IMG/VR virus record: IMGVR_UViG_3300028800_000069
Span: 18,728-82,727 of that record
Strand: one strand, 5' to 3'
Length of the DNA stretch: 64,000 bases
DNA from: a virus
Positions within the stretch are counted from its first letter, which is position 1. Each line of letters opens with the position of its first letter. The translations under genes were made by a program, and so were the position numbers. Of the stretch, positions 7,871-15,456 are shown one piece after another. The notes under the pieces were generated by a model that was not told the origin of the DNA, ran no database searches, and was given only the letters and a program-made list of their open reading frames with translations.

Positions 7871-8080
7871 ATGTTTAGCAAAAAGCATTACGAGTTTCTG
7901 GCCGCATTCATTGCGTATGAGCGAAGCGTTTCCACTGGTAACAACTGGGACGCTGACCAGCAGCGCACGGCAACTATCGACGGACTTGCACGGCTATTAG
8001 CAAGGCGTTTAGAGCAGAACAATACCAAGTTCAATCGTGAGCGTTTCCTCGAAGCATGCGACGTACCGGAGGTGCTGTAA
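7871..8080 (+). CDS. Small hypothetical protein
   Basis: 69 aa, ATG 7871 after GAGGAGAAGATC. Helical, with an Arg-rich segment. Its TAA overlaps the ATG of the next gene, suggesting coupling. Not recognised. Confidence 0.6.
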   Translation: MFSKKHYEFLAAFIAYERSVSTGNNWDADQQRTATIDGLARLLARRLEQNNTKFNRERFLEACDVPEVL

Positions 8081-8319
8081 TGACTAGCGCAGACCTTAAC
8101 AACAGAGCAAAGGCAATTGCTAAGCTACTAACAGATGCAAAACCCTTCAGCGTAGTGCGTCACCAGCGCTTCGGCAATGAGCAGGCCGCAAGCGTAACAG
8201 GTGGCACACTGAGACGCGGACAAATCGTAACTTTGCATCCCATGTGCGGCACTGAACGGTACATCCGCAAAGCAATCGCTCAGGACATCGCAGAGCAAGA
8301 GTGCGAGCCGTTAGTCTAA
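8080..8319 (+). CDS. Hypothetical protein
   Basis: 79 aa; TAATG overlap with the upstream gene and CGGAGGTGCTGT before the start. A helical N-terminus is followed by strands with a single Cys near residue 57. No family recognised. Confidence 0.6.
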   Translation: MTSADLNNRAKAIAKLLTDAKPFSVVRHQRFGNEQAASVTGGTLRRGQIVTLHPMCGTERYIRKAIAQDIAEQECEPLV

Positions 8320-8354
8320 CGCCCACAGCCGCGCTACATGCGCAGGAGAATCCA

Positions 8355-8576
8355 ATGCTTTCACTTTCGCAGATGACCCCAGTAGCTTACATAACAGATG
8401 GCGCAATCGTTTGCCTCGCATGCGGTGACAAGGCTGGTCTACCAGTCAAGGACCAACTCATCGCCTACAACCTTGAATCCGACTTCTATGAGGATGGATT
8501 GAACTGTGACGAATGTGGCAAGGAACTGGTTGAGCCGTACGTTGAGGATGAACCCGAAGCAGAAGACGAGGTATAA
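8355..8576 (+). CDS. Zinc-ribbon protein with acidic tail
   Basis: 73 aa, ATG 8355 after CAGGAGAATCCA. Two C-x2-C pairs (CLAC and CDEC, about 30 residues apart) suggest a zinc ribbon, followed by a strongly acidic C-terminus of Glu and Asp. Could mimic nucleic acid or bind a host protein; function unknown. Confidence 0.65.
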   Translation: MLSLSQMTPVAYITDGAIVCLACGDKAGLPVKDQLIAYNLESDFYEDGLNCDECGKELVEPYVEDEPEAEDEV

Positions 8577-8580
8577 TCGC

Positions 8581-8601
8581 GCAGGGCCTTGAGTGCCCTG
8601 C
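8581..8601 (+). other. Intercistronic 7-bp hairpin
   Basis: GCAGGGC at 8581-8587 pairs perfectly with GCCCTGC at 8595-8601 around a 7-nt loop. There is no T-run, so it is more likely a processing or stability element than a terminator. Confidence 0.5.
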
Positions 8602-8710
8602 ACAGCACAGACATAAAGACCGCAAGGATAACCGCCAAGCGATACCATTGGATAACACTTGGTGAGTCTGCGCTGTGTAGGCTACTCAACTTTCACCGGA
8701 GGATACCATC

Positions 8711-8980
8711 ATGGATAACGTTGACGACATCATCGACTACGAAGACGGTAAACAGACGCACGAAGAGACCATCGCAATGTTTCAAAGCATGATCAATAGT
8801 GGCATGGCGTGGAAACTGCAAGGCAGCTATGGCCGCGAAGCAATGTCCCTAATCGAGTCTGGGCAATGCATCCTCGGTGAAGTAGGGCACCACGACTACT
8901 ACGGCAACTACGTGCCAAGCCGTTATGAGGTGAAGGCCGGGACCAAAGGCAGTGTTGAGTATGCCGCTGCACGCAACTAA
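8711..8980 (+). CDS. Conserved small phage protein
   Basis: 89 aa, ATG 8711 after CGGAGGATACCATC. The acidic N-terminus is followed by a Gly/Tyr-rich segment (SGMAWKLQGSYGR ... HHDYYGNYVPSR). I recall this motif from small proteins of many unrelated phages, which suggests a conserved early protein of unknown function; no search was possible. Confidence 0.7.
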   Translation: MDNVDDIIDYEDGKQTHEETIAMFQSMINSGMAWKLQGSYGREAMSLIESGQCILGEVGHHDYYGNYVPSRYEVKAGTKGSVEYAAARN

Positions 8981-9031
8981 CGTTCGCAGCCTAACGTTCG
9001 CAGCCGCGCACAGCGCACAGGAGCACACCAT

Positions 9032-9229
9032 ATGATGGGAGCAAGCTATAAAACCAAAAAGGCCCTGAAGGAATCCGTAGGGCAATCGCTACGCTACGTT
9101 GAAACGTCCATGTTCGGGGAAGAGTACAAAGCGAACGGAACATTCTGCGTAGTCGGACCTAGCCCACTACAGCGCAAGTGGTTTGCTGAAGTGACCATGA
9201 AAGATGGCCTGATCGCAAAGGTAAGCTAA
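9032..9229 (+). CDS. Small hypothetical protein
   Basis: 65 aa. ATG 9032 is followed directly by a second ATG at 9035; AGGAGCACACCAT precedes. Beta-rich sequence with the block TFCVVGPSPLQRKWFAEVTM, likely a small beta domain. Function unknown. Confidence 0.6.
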   Translation: MMGASYKTKKALKESVGQSLRYVETSMFGEEYKANGTFCVVGPSPLQRKWFAEVTMKDGLIAKVS

Positions 9230-9256
9230 TAGCGCACACGCGCAATGGAGACTACC

Positions 9257-9802
9257 ATGCCACGTATCCCGAAGCACACTGTAGTAGACACAGACTGCAC
9301 CAAGGCAGGCAGCGGCAACCTAGCACCCAAGGGTGCAAAGGTAGTCACGCTGAACCTGACAGGTCACACTGGCTCAATCAAGGCACGGCAGCGCATAGAG
9401 CAGACCATTGCTCTGGTCACAGCGCAGGCATTGTTAGACGCTGGGTATTCTCTAGGCGTGAACGATGGCGAGGAGACCACGATACACCACAGTCGAGACA
9501 TCGCAGCCATACAGAAAGCACTGTTCACTACGGATGAAGATTGGCTCCTTGTATACAAGCACGAAGCTGGTCACATCTACAGCGACGCAGACGGCGCACA
9601 GCATGAAGACAACCGTGCCGACTACTGGGTACGCTTTGTGTACGGCAATGATGGCTGGGACGTAATCAGCGACTACACCGTGCATCTTGAGCCTGTAATC
9701 GGGGAAGGCACCATAGTGCAGAAACTGATTGACCACGCTGAAGAGTATGGCGTGGTGCCTGACCTGACGTACCGCAATCACAAGCTGACCGTGACCGTGT
9801 AA
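9257..9802 (+). CDS. Hypothetical protein
   Basis: 181 aa. ATG 9257 is chosen because TGGAGACTACC precedes it in the standard context; an in-frame ATG at 9245 overlaps that ribosome site. Soluble alpha/beta protein with an acidic, Tyr/Trp-rich middle (residues about 90-140). No catalytic motif seen. Confidence 0.65.
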   Translation: MPRIPKHTVVDTDCTKAGSGNLAPKGAKVVTLNLTGHTGSIKARQRIEQTIALVTAQALLDAGYSLGVNDGEETTIHHSRDIAAIQKALFTTDEDWLLVYKHEAGHIYSDADGAQHEDNRADYWVRFVYGNDGWDVISDYTVHLEPVIGEGTIVQKLIDHAEEYGVVPDLTYRNHKLTVTV

Positions 9803-9867
9803 GCACTCAGCGCATGAACCTGTACGCCATGCGCTGGAATGTTCGCACCTCATCGAAGGAGCACACC

Positions 9868-10515
9868 ATGACCAGCAACAAGCGCACCATCGCCCTATCG
9901 GAATTGGCATTAGAAATAGCCTATAAGCTGCACTCAAACCATGGGCAGGCGTGGGAGTTTGTTAAGCCTACCGAAGACGTGTACAGCGTTTACCTACGCA
10001 ACGGCAGCGGTGCACGCATCTACCTGCAATTCGACAGCAGCAAAGGCTATGACCTGAACGACCGCGTACTGGTCACTGGTCACATGCACCTTGGCAAGAA
10101 TGGATCGTACGTTGAAGTGTACGACCGTGGGGCGGATGGCACAGGCTGGACCAAAGTATCAGCACCGCGTATTACCTCCGCATTGTCCCGTGGCCCTATG
10201 GCAATCGCAAAGGATATTGCCAAGCGGTTCCTTCCCGAGTACCTTCGCGTATTCGCACTGGCACAGGCCAAAGTACAGGCCGATGCAGACTATGATGCCG
10301 CTATCACAGCGAACCTGCAGCGCTTGGCAAAGGTCGCTGGTGTGAAACTGCCATCAGCACAGCAGTACTACAACGAAGTGAACAAGTCATTCCACTTCAG
10401 CGTAGGACAGCGGTACTACGATGTGACGGCGAGCGCTAAGGATTGCTCTATGAAGATGAGCAGCCTGAGCATTGAGCAGGCTGAACACATCATCAAGTAT
10501 CTACGTGGCAAATAA
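9868..10515 (+). CDS. Hypothetical protein
   Basis: 215 aa, ATG 9868 after GAAGGAGCACACC. Largest protein of the accessory cluster. The N-terminal part (about 1-90) looks like a beta domain and the remainder is helical with a Lys/Arg-rich stretch. Not recognised. Confidence 0.65.
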   Translation: MTSNKRTIALSELALEIAYKLHSNHGQAWEFVKPTEDVYSVYLRNGSGARIYLQFDSSKGYDLNDRVLVTGHMHLGKNGSYVEVYDRGADGTGWTKVSAPRITSALSRGPMAIAKDIAKRFLPEYLRVFALAQAKVQADADYDAAITANLQRLAKVAGVKLPSAQQYYNEVNKSFHFSVGQRYYDVTASAKDCSMKMSSLSIEQAEHIIKYLRGK

Positions 10516-10521
10516 GCACGG

Positions 10522-10609
10522 CGAGGCTAAGGTGCCTCGTAGTGCACACAGTGCTGGCATGTCGTGTATATGCGGCCACAGTGCCAAGCGTACACTCCAC
10601 AGTGTGCAC
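10522..10609 (+). ncRNA. Structured leader between genes
   Basis: CGAGGC 10522-10527 pairs with GCCTCG 10534-10539 (6 bp). GTGCACAC 10542-10549 pairs with GTGTGCAC 10602-10609 (8 bp) and encloses TGGCA 10554-10558 with TGCCA 10582-10586 (5 bp). It fills the 132-bp gap before the next small gene and may control it. Confidence 0.4.
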
Positions 10610-10647
10610 CACGAAGCACCTAACTCGACTTCTAAGGAGATCACACC

Positions 10648-10797
10648 ATGCAAGCATTCGATTACTACCAGAAGTATCAGCGCACACCGCTTGGCAGTAC
10701 CGTGGCCACTCGCAAGGCATCAGCGCAGGACATTCGCCAAGCAACGGGCAGCGATGCCGTAGACTTCCACATCGAACAAGCAACCGCAAAGGAGTAA
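10648..10797 (+). CDS. Small hypothetical protein
   Basis: 49 aa, ATG 10648 after AAGGAGATCACACC. Begins MQAFDYYQKYQRTPLG. Helical, neutral; not recognised. The next gene follows after 3 bp. Confidence 0.55.
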   Translation: MQAFDYYQKYQRTPLGSTVATRKASAQDIRQATGSDAVDFHIEQATAKE

Positions 10798-10800
10798 GCC

Positions 10801-10899
10801 ATGAACCTGAACCCGTTGCTCACCGAAGCACTGTACGAACTTGGCCCACTGGTAGGATGGATCGTTCTGTGCGTCGTAGTCTTTGCGTACCTGAGCTAA
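10801..10899 (+). CDS. Tiny single-span membrane protein
   Basis: 32 aa. AAAGGAGTAAGCC precedes ATG 10801. The second half is one transmembrane helix (VGWIVLCVVVFAYL). Could insert in the host inner membrane; function unknown. Confidence 0.55.
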   Translation: MNLNPLLTEALYELGPLVGWIVLCVVVFAYLS

Positions 10900-10909
10900 G
10901 GAGACCTTT

Positions 10910-11059
10910 ATGCCGTGGTGCTATCAAGGATTGCTGAGCCGTGCTGATGCAAGGCGCTGGGGTCACTACTGGACAACTCTAGGCTGGTCTGTTAGACTGC
11001 AACGGACACGTCGAGGCAACTACCATACCTTTTTGAAGTTCCCTAGGAGGGCACAATGA
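10910..11059 (+). CDS. Small basic protein
   Basis: 49 aa, ATG 10910 after AAGGAGACCTTT. Rich in Arg and Trp, with a basic middle (VRLQRTRRG). Its TGA overlaps the ATG of the next gene. Possibly nucleic-acid binding. Confidence 0.5.
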   Translation: MPWCYQGLLSRADARRWGHYWTTLGWSVRLQRTRRGNYHTFLKFPRRAQ

Positions 11060-11241
11060 TGGACTACAAAGACAACATTCAAGCACGCGCTGAGGAGATC
11101 GCATGGAATGATTACGACTGCGACTTCTACGACTTGTCTGACGAGTTGCAAGACAAGGTGTACGCATTAGCCACAGACGGTTATGTAGACAGCATGGCCG
11201 CTCGCGCTGATTACCTGAACGACATTGCAAAGGAGAACTGA
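11056..11241 (+). CDS. Small acidic protein
   Basis: 61 aa, ATG 11056 (second ATG at 11059) with AGGAGGGCACA upstream and ATGA overlap with the preceding gene. Strongly acidic helical protein rich in Asp and Tyr. Not recognised; an acidic DNA-mimic role is only speculation. Confidence 0.6.
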   Translation: MMDYKDNIQARAEEIAWNDYDCDFYDLSDELQDKVYALATDGYVDSMAARADYLNDIAKEN

Positions 11242-11243
11242 CC

Positions 11244-11420
11244 ATGGAATACGCAGAGGGCACACTTGAGAAGTTGCACGCACTGCGAAGGCTTGCTCTG
11301 TACAACTTGCCTTTGTACTGGGCGTTGACTCTTGCAATAGACTTCTTATTGCACGTGCCACAGAACAAGGTGGACGAGGACATCGAACGAGTACGCACTG
11401 TCCACGGCTGGAGGAGCTAA
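11244..11420 (+). CDS. Small amphipathic helical protein
   Basis: 58 aa, ATG 11244 after AAAGGAGAACTGACC. A hydrophobic middle (NLPLYWALTLAIDFLL) could be a membrane-associated helix. Unknown function. Followed by a structured untranslated stretch. Confidence 0.55.
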   Translation: MEYAEGTLEKLHALRRLALYNLPLYWALTLAIDFLLHVPQNKVDEDIERVRTVHGWRS

Positions 11421-11430
11421 GTTAGTAACT

Positions 11431-11590
11431 GAGCAGAGAGCACATCGCTGTGTCCTCTGCTCTACTCTCTTAAAGTTCATGTCAGTGGACTGGCGCAGGT
11501 TCGAGTCCTGCCCTGTCAAGAGTAGTTGTGTGGGCCTGACAGCCTGCGCAGCGAAGACAGTGTGTGGAAGCCAAAGGAGAGTAGAGCAGA
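11431..11590 (+). ncRNA. Structured RNA with alternative stems and a T-arm mimic
   Basis: A 14-bp perfect helix joins 11456-11469 to 11577-11590. Its 5' strand also pairs upstream: 11431-11438 with 11455-11462 (8 bp), so the two folds exclude each other. Inside lie 11481-11485/11490-11494, a tRNA T-arm look-alike (GCAGG-TTCGAGT-CCTGC, 11495-11511), 11513-11518/11537-11542 and an alternative 11493-11499/11543-11549 (7 bp). No complete tRNA could be folded. The 3' strand contains AAAGGAGAG, so a ribosome site could be hidden or exposed. Confidence 0.5.
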
Positions 11591-11617
11591 TGGCACAGAT
11601 ATTACAAAGGAGACAAC

Positions 11618-11830
11618 ATGACGCCACAAGCCGCGAAGTCTATCATCTTCAAAGCGCTGAAAGACCTAGGCCACAATCCATTTCAATACAAACTGACTGC
11701 TCGCACAATTGACTTCAGCGACTTAGCACGCTCTGCTTGCGTGTTTGTGCGAGTGCAAGGATGGGAACCACATCCTGACTGGTTATTACTGAAGGCAGAA
11801 GCGAAGCGACACGGGTTCTGCATCGAATAA
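11618..11830 (+). CDS. Small hypothetical protein
   Basis: 70 aa, ATG 11618 after AAAGGAGACAAC. Alpha/beta mix, begins MTPQAAKSIIFKALKDLGHN. Lies 27 bp after the structured RNA, which could regulate it. Not recognised. Confidence 0.6.
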   Translation: MTPQAAKSIIFKALKDLGHNPFQYKLTARTIDFSDLARSACVFVRVQGWEPHPDWLLLKAEAKRHGFCIE

Positions 11831-11840
11831 GGAGCACACC

Positions 11841-12023
11841 ATGCATTACATTGCATTTCTAGACCATCCAAACCGACGCGTGGAAGTAGAAGGGGAAACC
11901 TTCTTAGCAGCACAGCATCAGGCAGCTATGTTGCTAAGCACGCGCAGAGAGCATGACATCTACCTGATAGAGACTCCGCAACGCTACACCATTGCAGAGT
12001 TCGAAGCAGACACGGAGGAGTGA
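11841..12023 (+). CDS. Small hypothetical protein
   Basis: 60 aa, ATG 11841 after AAGGAGCACACC. Strand-helix-strand pattern (HYIAFLDHPNRRVEVEG) with an acidic end. Function unknown. Confidence 0.6.
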   Translation: MHYIAFLDHPNRRVEVEGETFLAAQHQAAMLLSTRREHDIYLIETPQRYTIAEFEADTEE

Positions 12024-12026
12024 ACC

Positions 12027-12257
12027 ATGACGCGCAACCGAGACGTAGCGCATCGCAATGACTATGACTGCTACTGCTACCACCTCCTTTGCACTGCTGC
12101 TCAGGAACTGGTACGGTATACCGCGCTGGGATATGACTGCTTCCTGTTTTCGGAGACCTATGGACGAGACAGGCAGACAGTCTACTATCTAGCGCACAAG
12201 AAGCTCAATAAGCCTACGCGCACACAGCGTGGCGCTAGTTTAGGGAGGGCAGCATGA
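12027..12257 (+). CDS. Small Tyr/Cys-rich protein
   Basis: 76 aa, ATG 12027 after GGAGGAGTGAACC. Rich in Tyr and Cys near the N-terminus (DYDCYCYHLLC) with a basic C-terminus. Overlaps the next gene by 4 bp. No known domain. Confidence 0.55.
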   Translation: MTRNRDVAHRNDYDCYCYHLLCTAAQELVRYTALGYDCFLFSETYGRDRQTVYYLAHKKLNKPTRTQRGASLGRAA

Positions 12258-12475
12258 GCACTGCATCAAAAGTAGCAGCGCACAAAGCAAAGCACCCAGA
12301 GCTATACTGTTTGCAACATGGATGCCTGTGGCGTATACCTGAAGATGTTTTGTTCTGTCCGCGACATAGGAATCGCCGCAAAGAAGCACCGTACATTGCA
12401 CAAGCACGGCAGATTGCCACGATGTACAACACACTCGCACAGGCTGAAGCGCGGCCTGACTTGGAGGAACAATGA
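12254..12475 (+). CDS. Small zinc-finger-like protein
   Basis: 73 aa, ATGA overlap with upstream gene and GGGAGGGCAGC before the start. Cys and His residues at CLQHGC and FCPRH suggest a zinc site of about 20 residues. Helical C-terminus. Unknown role. Confidence 0.6.
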   Translation: MSTASKVAAHKAKHPELYCLQHGCLWRIPEDVLFCPRHRNRRKEAPYIAQARQIATMYNTLAQAEARPDLEEQ

Positions 12476-13233
12476 CTGAATGGTGGGAAGACTACGACAA
12501 CGACCCAGATTACTTTGATGGGAAACGTGCTCCGGTAGAGGGCGAAGTACATAACGGGTTCCCTGATGAAGAAACAGAAATGGATGTTGACTACCCTGAC
12601 CCCGAAGTTGAGGACGCCGAGAACAACCACGGCCAACCACCAGAGCCAGCCTCCGAATACTACGAGAACATTACACCAAAGCGTTGCAGCGATGCCTGCG
12701 ATGTATGGGTGTATGAGTATGCAGGCTGTTGGTACAATTACAACACAGGCATCGCGCATACTTGTGGCTACGATCCTGAAGTGGAAGACCATCGTAATGA
12801 CTACATGCCAACAATGGAATACGTTCTGGGGAAACCCAAGGAGAACACAATGAACAACGTTAAGGTAATTCAACGCCCCACTCGCGGCATCTCTGCGCAG
12901 TCCCTGAAGATTGGGGAGTTCGCACGCATCTCTGAACCCACTGGCGACTCGCATATCGGAGACATCGTACTCAAGACGCGCACGAACGTGGTGAACATCA
13001 CGAACCCGAATGTGGTGTGGGATTCACCGTTCTCTTCTCCGTTTGTCGAGCGCTTGAACACTGGTGATACATTGCAAATAACCGTTGGCCTGACGACCGA
13101 CTTCGAAACGCGCATCCGTGACATTGCCAAGAACAACAACAAGATTCTGGCAATCAAGGAAGTGCGCGAAGCAACCAACTGGGGATTGAAGGAGTCGAAG
13201 GAGTACGTTGAATCTCTGATGTTGCAGTTCTAA
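12472..13233 (+). CDS. Acidic protein with L7/L12-like C-terminal domain
   Basis: 253 aa. The N-terminal 120 residues are acidic and Tyr/Trp-rich. The C-terminus (about 215-250) reads like the ribosomal L7/L12 C-terminal domain: KILAIKEVREAT then WGLKESKEYVESL. That domain recruits translation factors in ribosomes; in phages its role is unknown. An in-frame ATG at 12850 has a strong ribosome site (AAGGAGAACACA), so a separate 127-aa protein carrying only the C-terminal part is likely made as well. The gene may be a fusion of two former genes that lost an intervening stop. Confidence 0.7.
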   Translation: MTEWWEDYDNDPDYFDGKRAPVEGEVHNGFPDEETEMDVDYPDPEVEDAENNHGQPPEPASEYYENITPKRCSDACDVWVYEYAGCWYNYNTGIAHTCGYDPEVEDHRNDYMPTMEYVLGKPKENTMNNVKVIQRPTRGISAQSLKIGEFARISEPTGDSHIGDIVLKTRTNVVNITNPNVVWDSPFSSPFVERLNTGDTLQITVGLTTDFETRIRDIAKNNNKILAIKEVREATNWGLKESKEYVESLMLQF

Positions 13234-13243
13234 GGAGACCACT

Positions 13244-13534
13244 ATGACCAGCGCTGATTATTCCACCATACCGAGTTCAGCGCTGGTTGCGCTGGCTCAA
13301 CTGATCCTAACCCGTGCTAAGCTTTCTCTACCATGCACAACACGTGAGCAGGCTTTACGCGTGATCCAAGGTGTAAAGCCTGCACCTCCCCGTCGTTCTC
13401 CACTCAACATCAAGACTCATGTGCCTACGTGCTTCGTGTGCCACAAGCCAATGCCTAACGGTTCGCTGTGCGATTCGCTAGGCCGCGTGCATATCAACTG
13501 CCAAGGAGATCGCAATGAAACCCGCAAAGCATGA
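13244..13534 (+). CDS. Hypothetical protein with zinc-ribbon C-terminus
   Basis: 96 aa, ATG 13244 after AAGGAGACCACT. N-terminal helix, Pro-rich linker, then CFVCHKP ... LCDS ... INC, a likely zinc ribbon (residues about 62-88). Overlaps the start of the next gene by 20 bp. Confidence 0.6.
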   Translation: MTSADYSTIPSSALVALAQLILTRAKLSLPCTTREQALRVIQGVKPAPPRRSPLNIKTHVPTCFVCHKPMPNGSLCDSLGRVHINCQGDRNETRKA

Positions 13535-14075
13535 AATTCGATGCGCCTCACATCTAGTACCTATGCTCAATCCAAAGCGTGCAAAGTTCACGGCCAAGCA
13601 GGTTGTAAGGATGATACGTGAGCGCAAGCTGGAGTTTGATGCAATCGCGTGCCGTGGTATCTCTGGTCTGTTGATTGCTCCGATTGTGGCGATGCGTCTG
13701 AACAAAACTCTCATCGTAGTTCGCAAGGGTGAGAAGACGCATAGCTGCTACGAAGTAGAGGGAGACCACGGAGCTAAGCGTTACCTCATCCTAGATGACT
13801 TCATTGACTGTGGAGATACAGTCAGAGCGATCACAGAGCAAATCTTTGTAGTGAACCAAGGTGCTCGCTGTGTGGGTTTCATTGCCTATAAGCGCTTGTC
13901 CTTTGATACAGACGAGCCATTTGAAAGACAGATGGATCGAGCGTGGTGGGACCAAGAGACCACGGACATTAACAGGTTCTTTCCCGAAGAGTACGTTGCA
14001 CGATTGGAGGAGGGGTTCGAAAGTTTAGCCTTAGCACTGGCCGATAAAGTCAAAAGAAATTGGAGGCATTTATGA
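13515..14075 (+). CDS. Phosphoribosyltransferase-like protein
   Basis: 186 aa, ATG 13515 after CAAGGAGATCGCA. Contains the PRPP-binding signature of type I PRTases (RYLILDDFIDCGDTV, residues about 89-103): hydrophobics, two acidic residues, then Gly-Asp-Thr. Upstream, a Gly-containing loop after a strand (AIACRGISGLL) fits the fold. These enzymes move a phosphoribosyl group between PRPP and a base in nucleotide salvage; the substrate cannot be told from sequence. Confidence 0.65.
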   Translation: MKPAKHEIRCASHLVPMLNPKRAKFTAKQVVRMIRERKLEFDAIACRGISGLLIAPIVAMRLNKTLIVVRKGEKTHSCYEVEGDHGAKRYLILDDFIDCGDTVRAITEQIFVVNQGARCVGFIAYKRLSFDTDEPFERQMDRAWWDQETTDINRFFPEEYVARLEEGFESLALALADKVKRNWRHL

Positions 14076-14623
14076 CTTGGTTAATCAAAGCTACTCGCAG
14101 AGGAAACGCTACAGACACACAGACATTTGTAGCTATGGACGGCACAGCACCATGTGAAACAAGACAGCAGGCAGTGAAGCGCGTAGCAGACTTCAACGCG
14201 TACAACGAGTTTTGGACCTACGAACTGGTGGAGCACGTGACTCAAGAAAAGGAGAGCACTGTAATACGAGATTGGGTAAAAGGTTGGAACTGGGGTTTGA
14301 CTGGGCCGAACACTCCCTCTACACCTACTGTGGGAATGGCATGTGCCGTACACGACCATAACAAAGCAATGGACAATTGGAAGCAGGGACAGCCATTTCC
14401 CAAGTCTCCTACTTGGTTTGACTACTACATTCCCATCGCATGTGGCACAGACACTGTGGCGATTGCTGTGGGGCCTGACCGCGAGGCGACAGCAGATTTT
14501 ATTGTCAAAGCATGCGTCATGGAGCAGGAACTGGCGATTGCAAAGGAACGCATTGCGGCATTGGAGCGCACCCTGCAAAGTCTCAAGGACGTTGTAGTAG
14601 ATCGCATCAAGGAGGTGTTATGA
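14072..14623 (+). CDS. Hypothetical protein with C-terminal coiled coil
   Basis: 183 aa. ATG 14072 follows TTGGAGGCATTT; an upstream ATG at 14060 covers that site. The first 120 residues are Trp/Thr-rich and globular; the last 40 form an amphipathic helix with coiled-coil periodicity. Overlaps neighbours by 4 bp on both sides. Confidence 0.6.
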   Translation: MTWLIKATRRGNATDTQTFVAMDGTAPCETRQQAVKRVADFNAYNEFWTYELVEHVTQEKESTVIRDWVKGWNWGLTGPNTPSTPTVGMACAVHDHNKAMDNWKQGQPFPKSPTWFDYYIPIACGTDTVAIAVGPDREATADFIVKACVMEQELAIAKERIAALERTLQSLKDVVVDRIKEVL

Positions 14624-14799
14624 CACTTCTGCACACTTGCATTCTGATCCTAGTTGCCGTAGCTACCTTGGTGGTGGGCTTTGCATTCGGTTTGTGCATC
14701 ACTGCCAAGCGAGCCGATGAGGCAATGTCTCGCGCAATGGGGAAGTACGATGAAGACCACAACGATCCTAACAACAGTGGCACATTCGATCCGAAGTAA
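14620..14799 (+). CDS. Small single-span membrane protein
   Basis: 59 aa, ATG 14620 after AAGGAGGTGTT. One N-terminal membrane helix (ILILVAVATLVVGFAFGL) then a short acidic cytoplasmic tail. Unknown function. Confidence 0.6.
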   Translation: MTLLHTCILILVAVATLVVGFAFGLCITAKRADEAMSRAMGKYDEDHNDPNNSGTFDPK

Positions 14800-14815
14800 T
14801 TTCAAAGGAGACATA

Positions 14816-15445
14816 ATGAAGAGTTACATCGTCGTGTTCCTCATGTTTATCGTGTCCTCGCTTTGCTGGGGACAGAACATTGTGCACCCGTACGTTGCTG
14901 CTGGAGCCGTGCTGAATGGCTCTGGACAAGACAACATAGGTGGCTCTGGAGTCACAGGGATCATCGTGGATGCACCACACCTCTTCTCATACAGCGAAGC
15001 AGGGTATGAGACCGGAGGCAAGACCAACGACAACGCGAATGTGAGTCACAAAGGCCACGACCGATTCCTAGCGAACGAGACCTTGTTTCGCAAAGGTGAT
15101 TGGTACGCAGGTGCAGGGATCGACTGGTTGAAGCTATACACTCCTGCCTACACTAAGAGCCATGTGCACCCTCGCGTGACTGTGGGCCGAGAGTTCCATG
15201 GAGGCTATGTTAACAAAGTGCTCATCTCGTACGTGCATCCCGGCACCGATTGGCAAAACGGAGTGCAGGGAGTAGAGGCACAGGCGTGGTGGACTTTCAA
15301 TCACGTATTCTTTCGCATGACGGCTGGTGGGTACATCGACCATGATACGCTCACTGACCGCAACAACAAGCCAATGACAGCCGTGCAGCTATCACGCCAC
15401 AGCTTGACAAGCAAAGCGCAGTTTCTGATCGGATACCGATTCTAA
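14816..15445 (+). CDS. Secreted outer-membrane beta-barrel-like protein
   Basis: 209 aa, ATG 14816 after AAAGGAGACATA. A Sec signal peptide ends near residue 19 (SSLCWGQ). The mature part has repeated amphipathic strands rich in Gly, Tyr and Trp and ends in GYRF; a C-terminal Phe is the usual recognition residue for outer-membrane barrels. The phage may therefore place a protein in the host outer membrane, for example for superinfection exclusion. It has no detectable similarity to tail genes by eye. Supports a Gram-negative host. Confidence 0.65.
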   Translation: MKSYIVVFLMFIVSSLCWGQNIVHPYVAAGAVLNGSGQDNIGGSGVTGIIVDAPHLFSYSEAGYETGGKTNDNANVSHKGHDRFLANETLFRKGDWYAGAGIDWLKLYTPAYTKSHVHPRVTVGREFHGGYVNKVLISYVHPGTDWQNGVQGVEAQAWWTFNHVFFRMTAGGYIDHDTLTDRNNKPMTAVQLSRHSLTSKAQFLIGYRF

Positions 15446-15456
15446 AGGGAGAAACT

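Noticed and set aside
11420-11520. Full tRNA around the T-arm at 11495
   Set aside because: No 5' acceptor strand and no anticodon stem can be formed; a Leu-like loop lacks a pairing stem.
11590-11712. 40-codon frame starting ATGGCACAG
   Set aside because: Its ribosome site is part of the 14-bp stem and it overlaps a better-supported gene at 11618.
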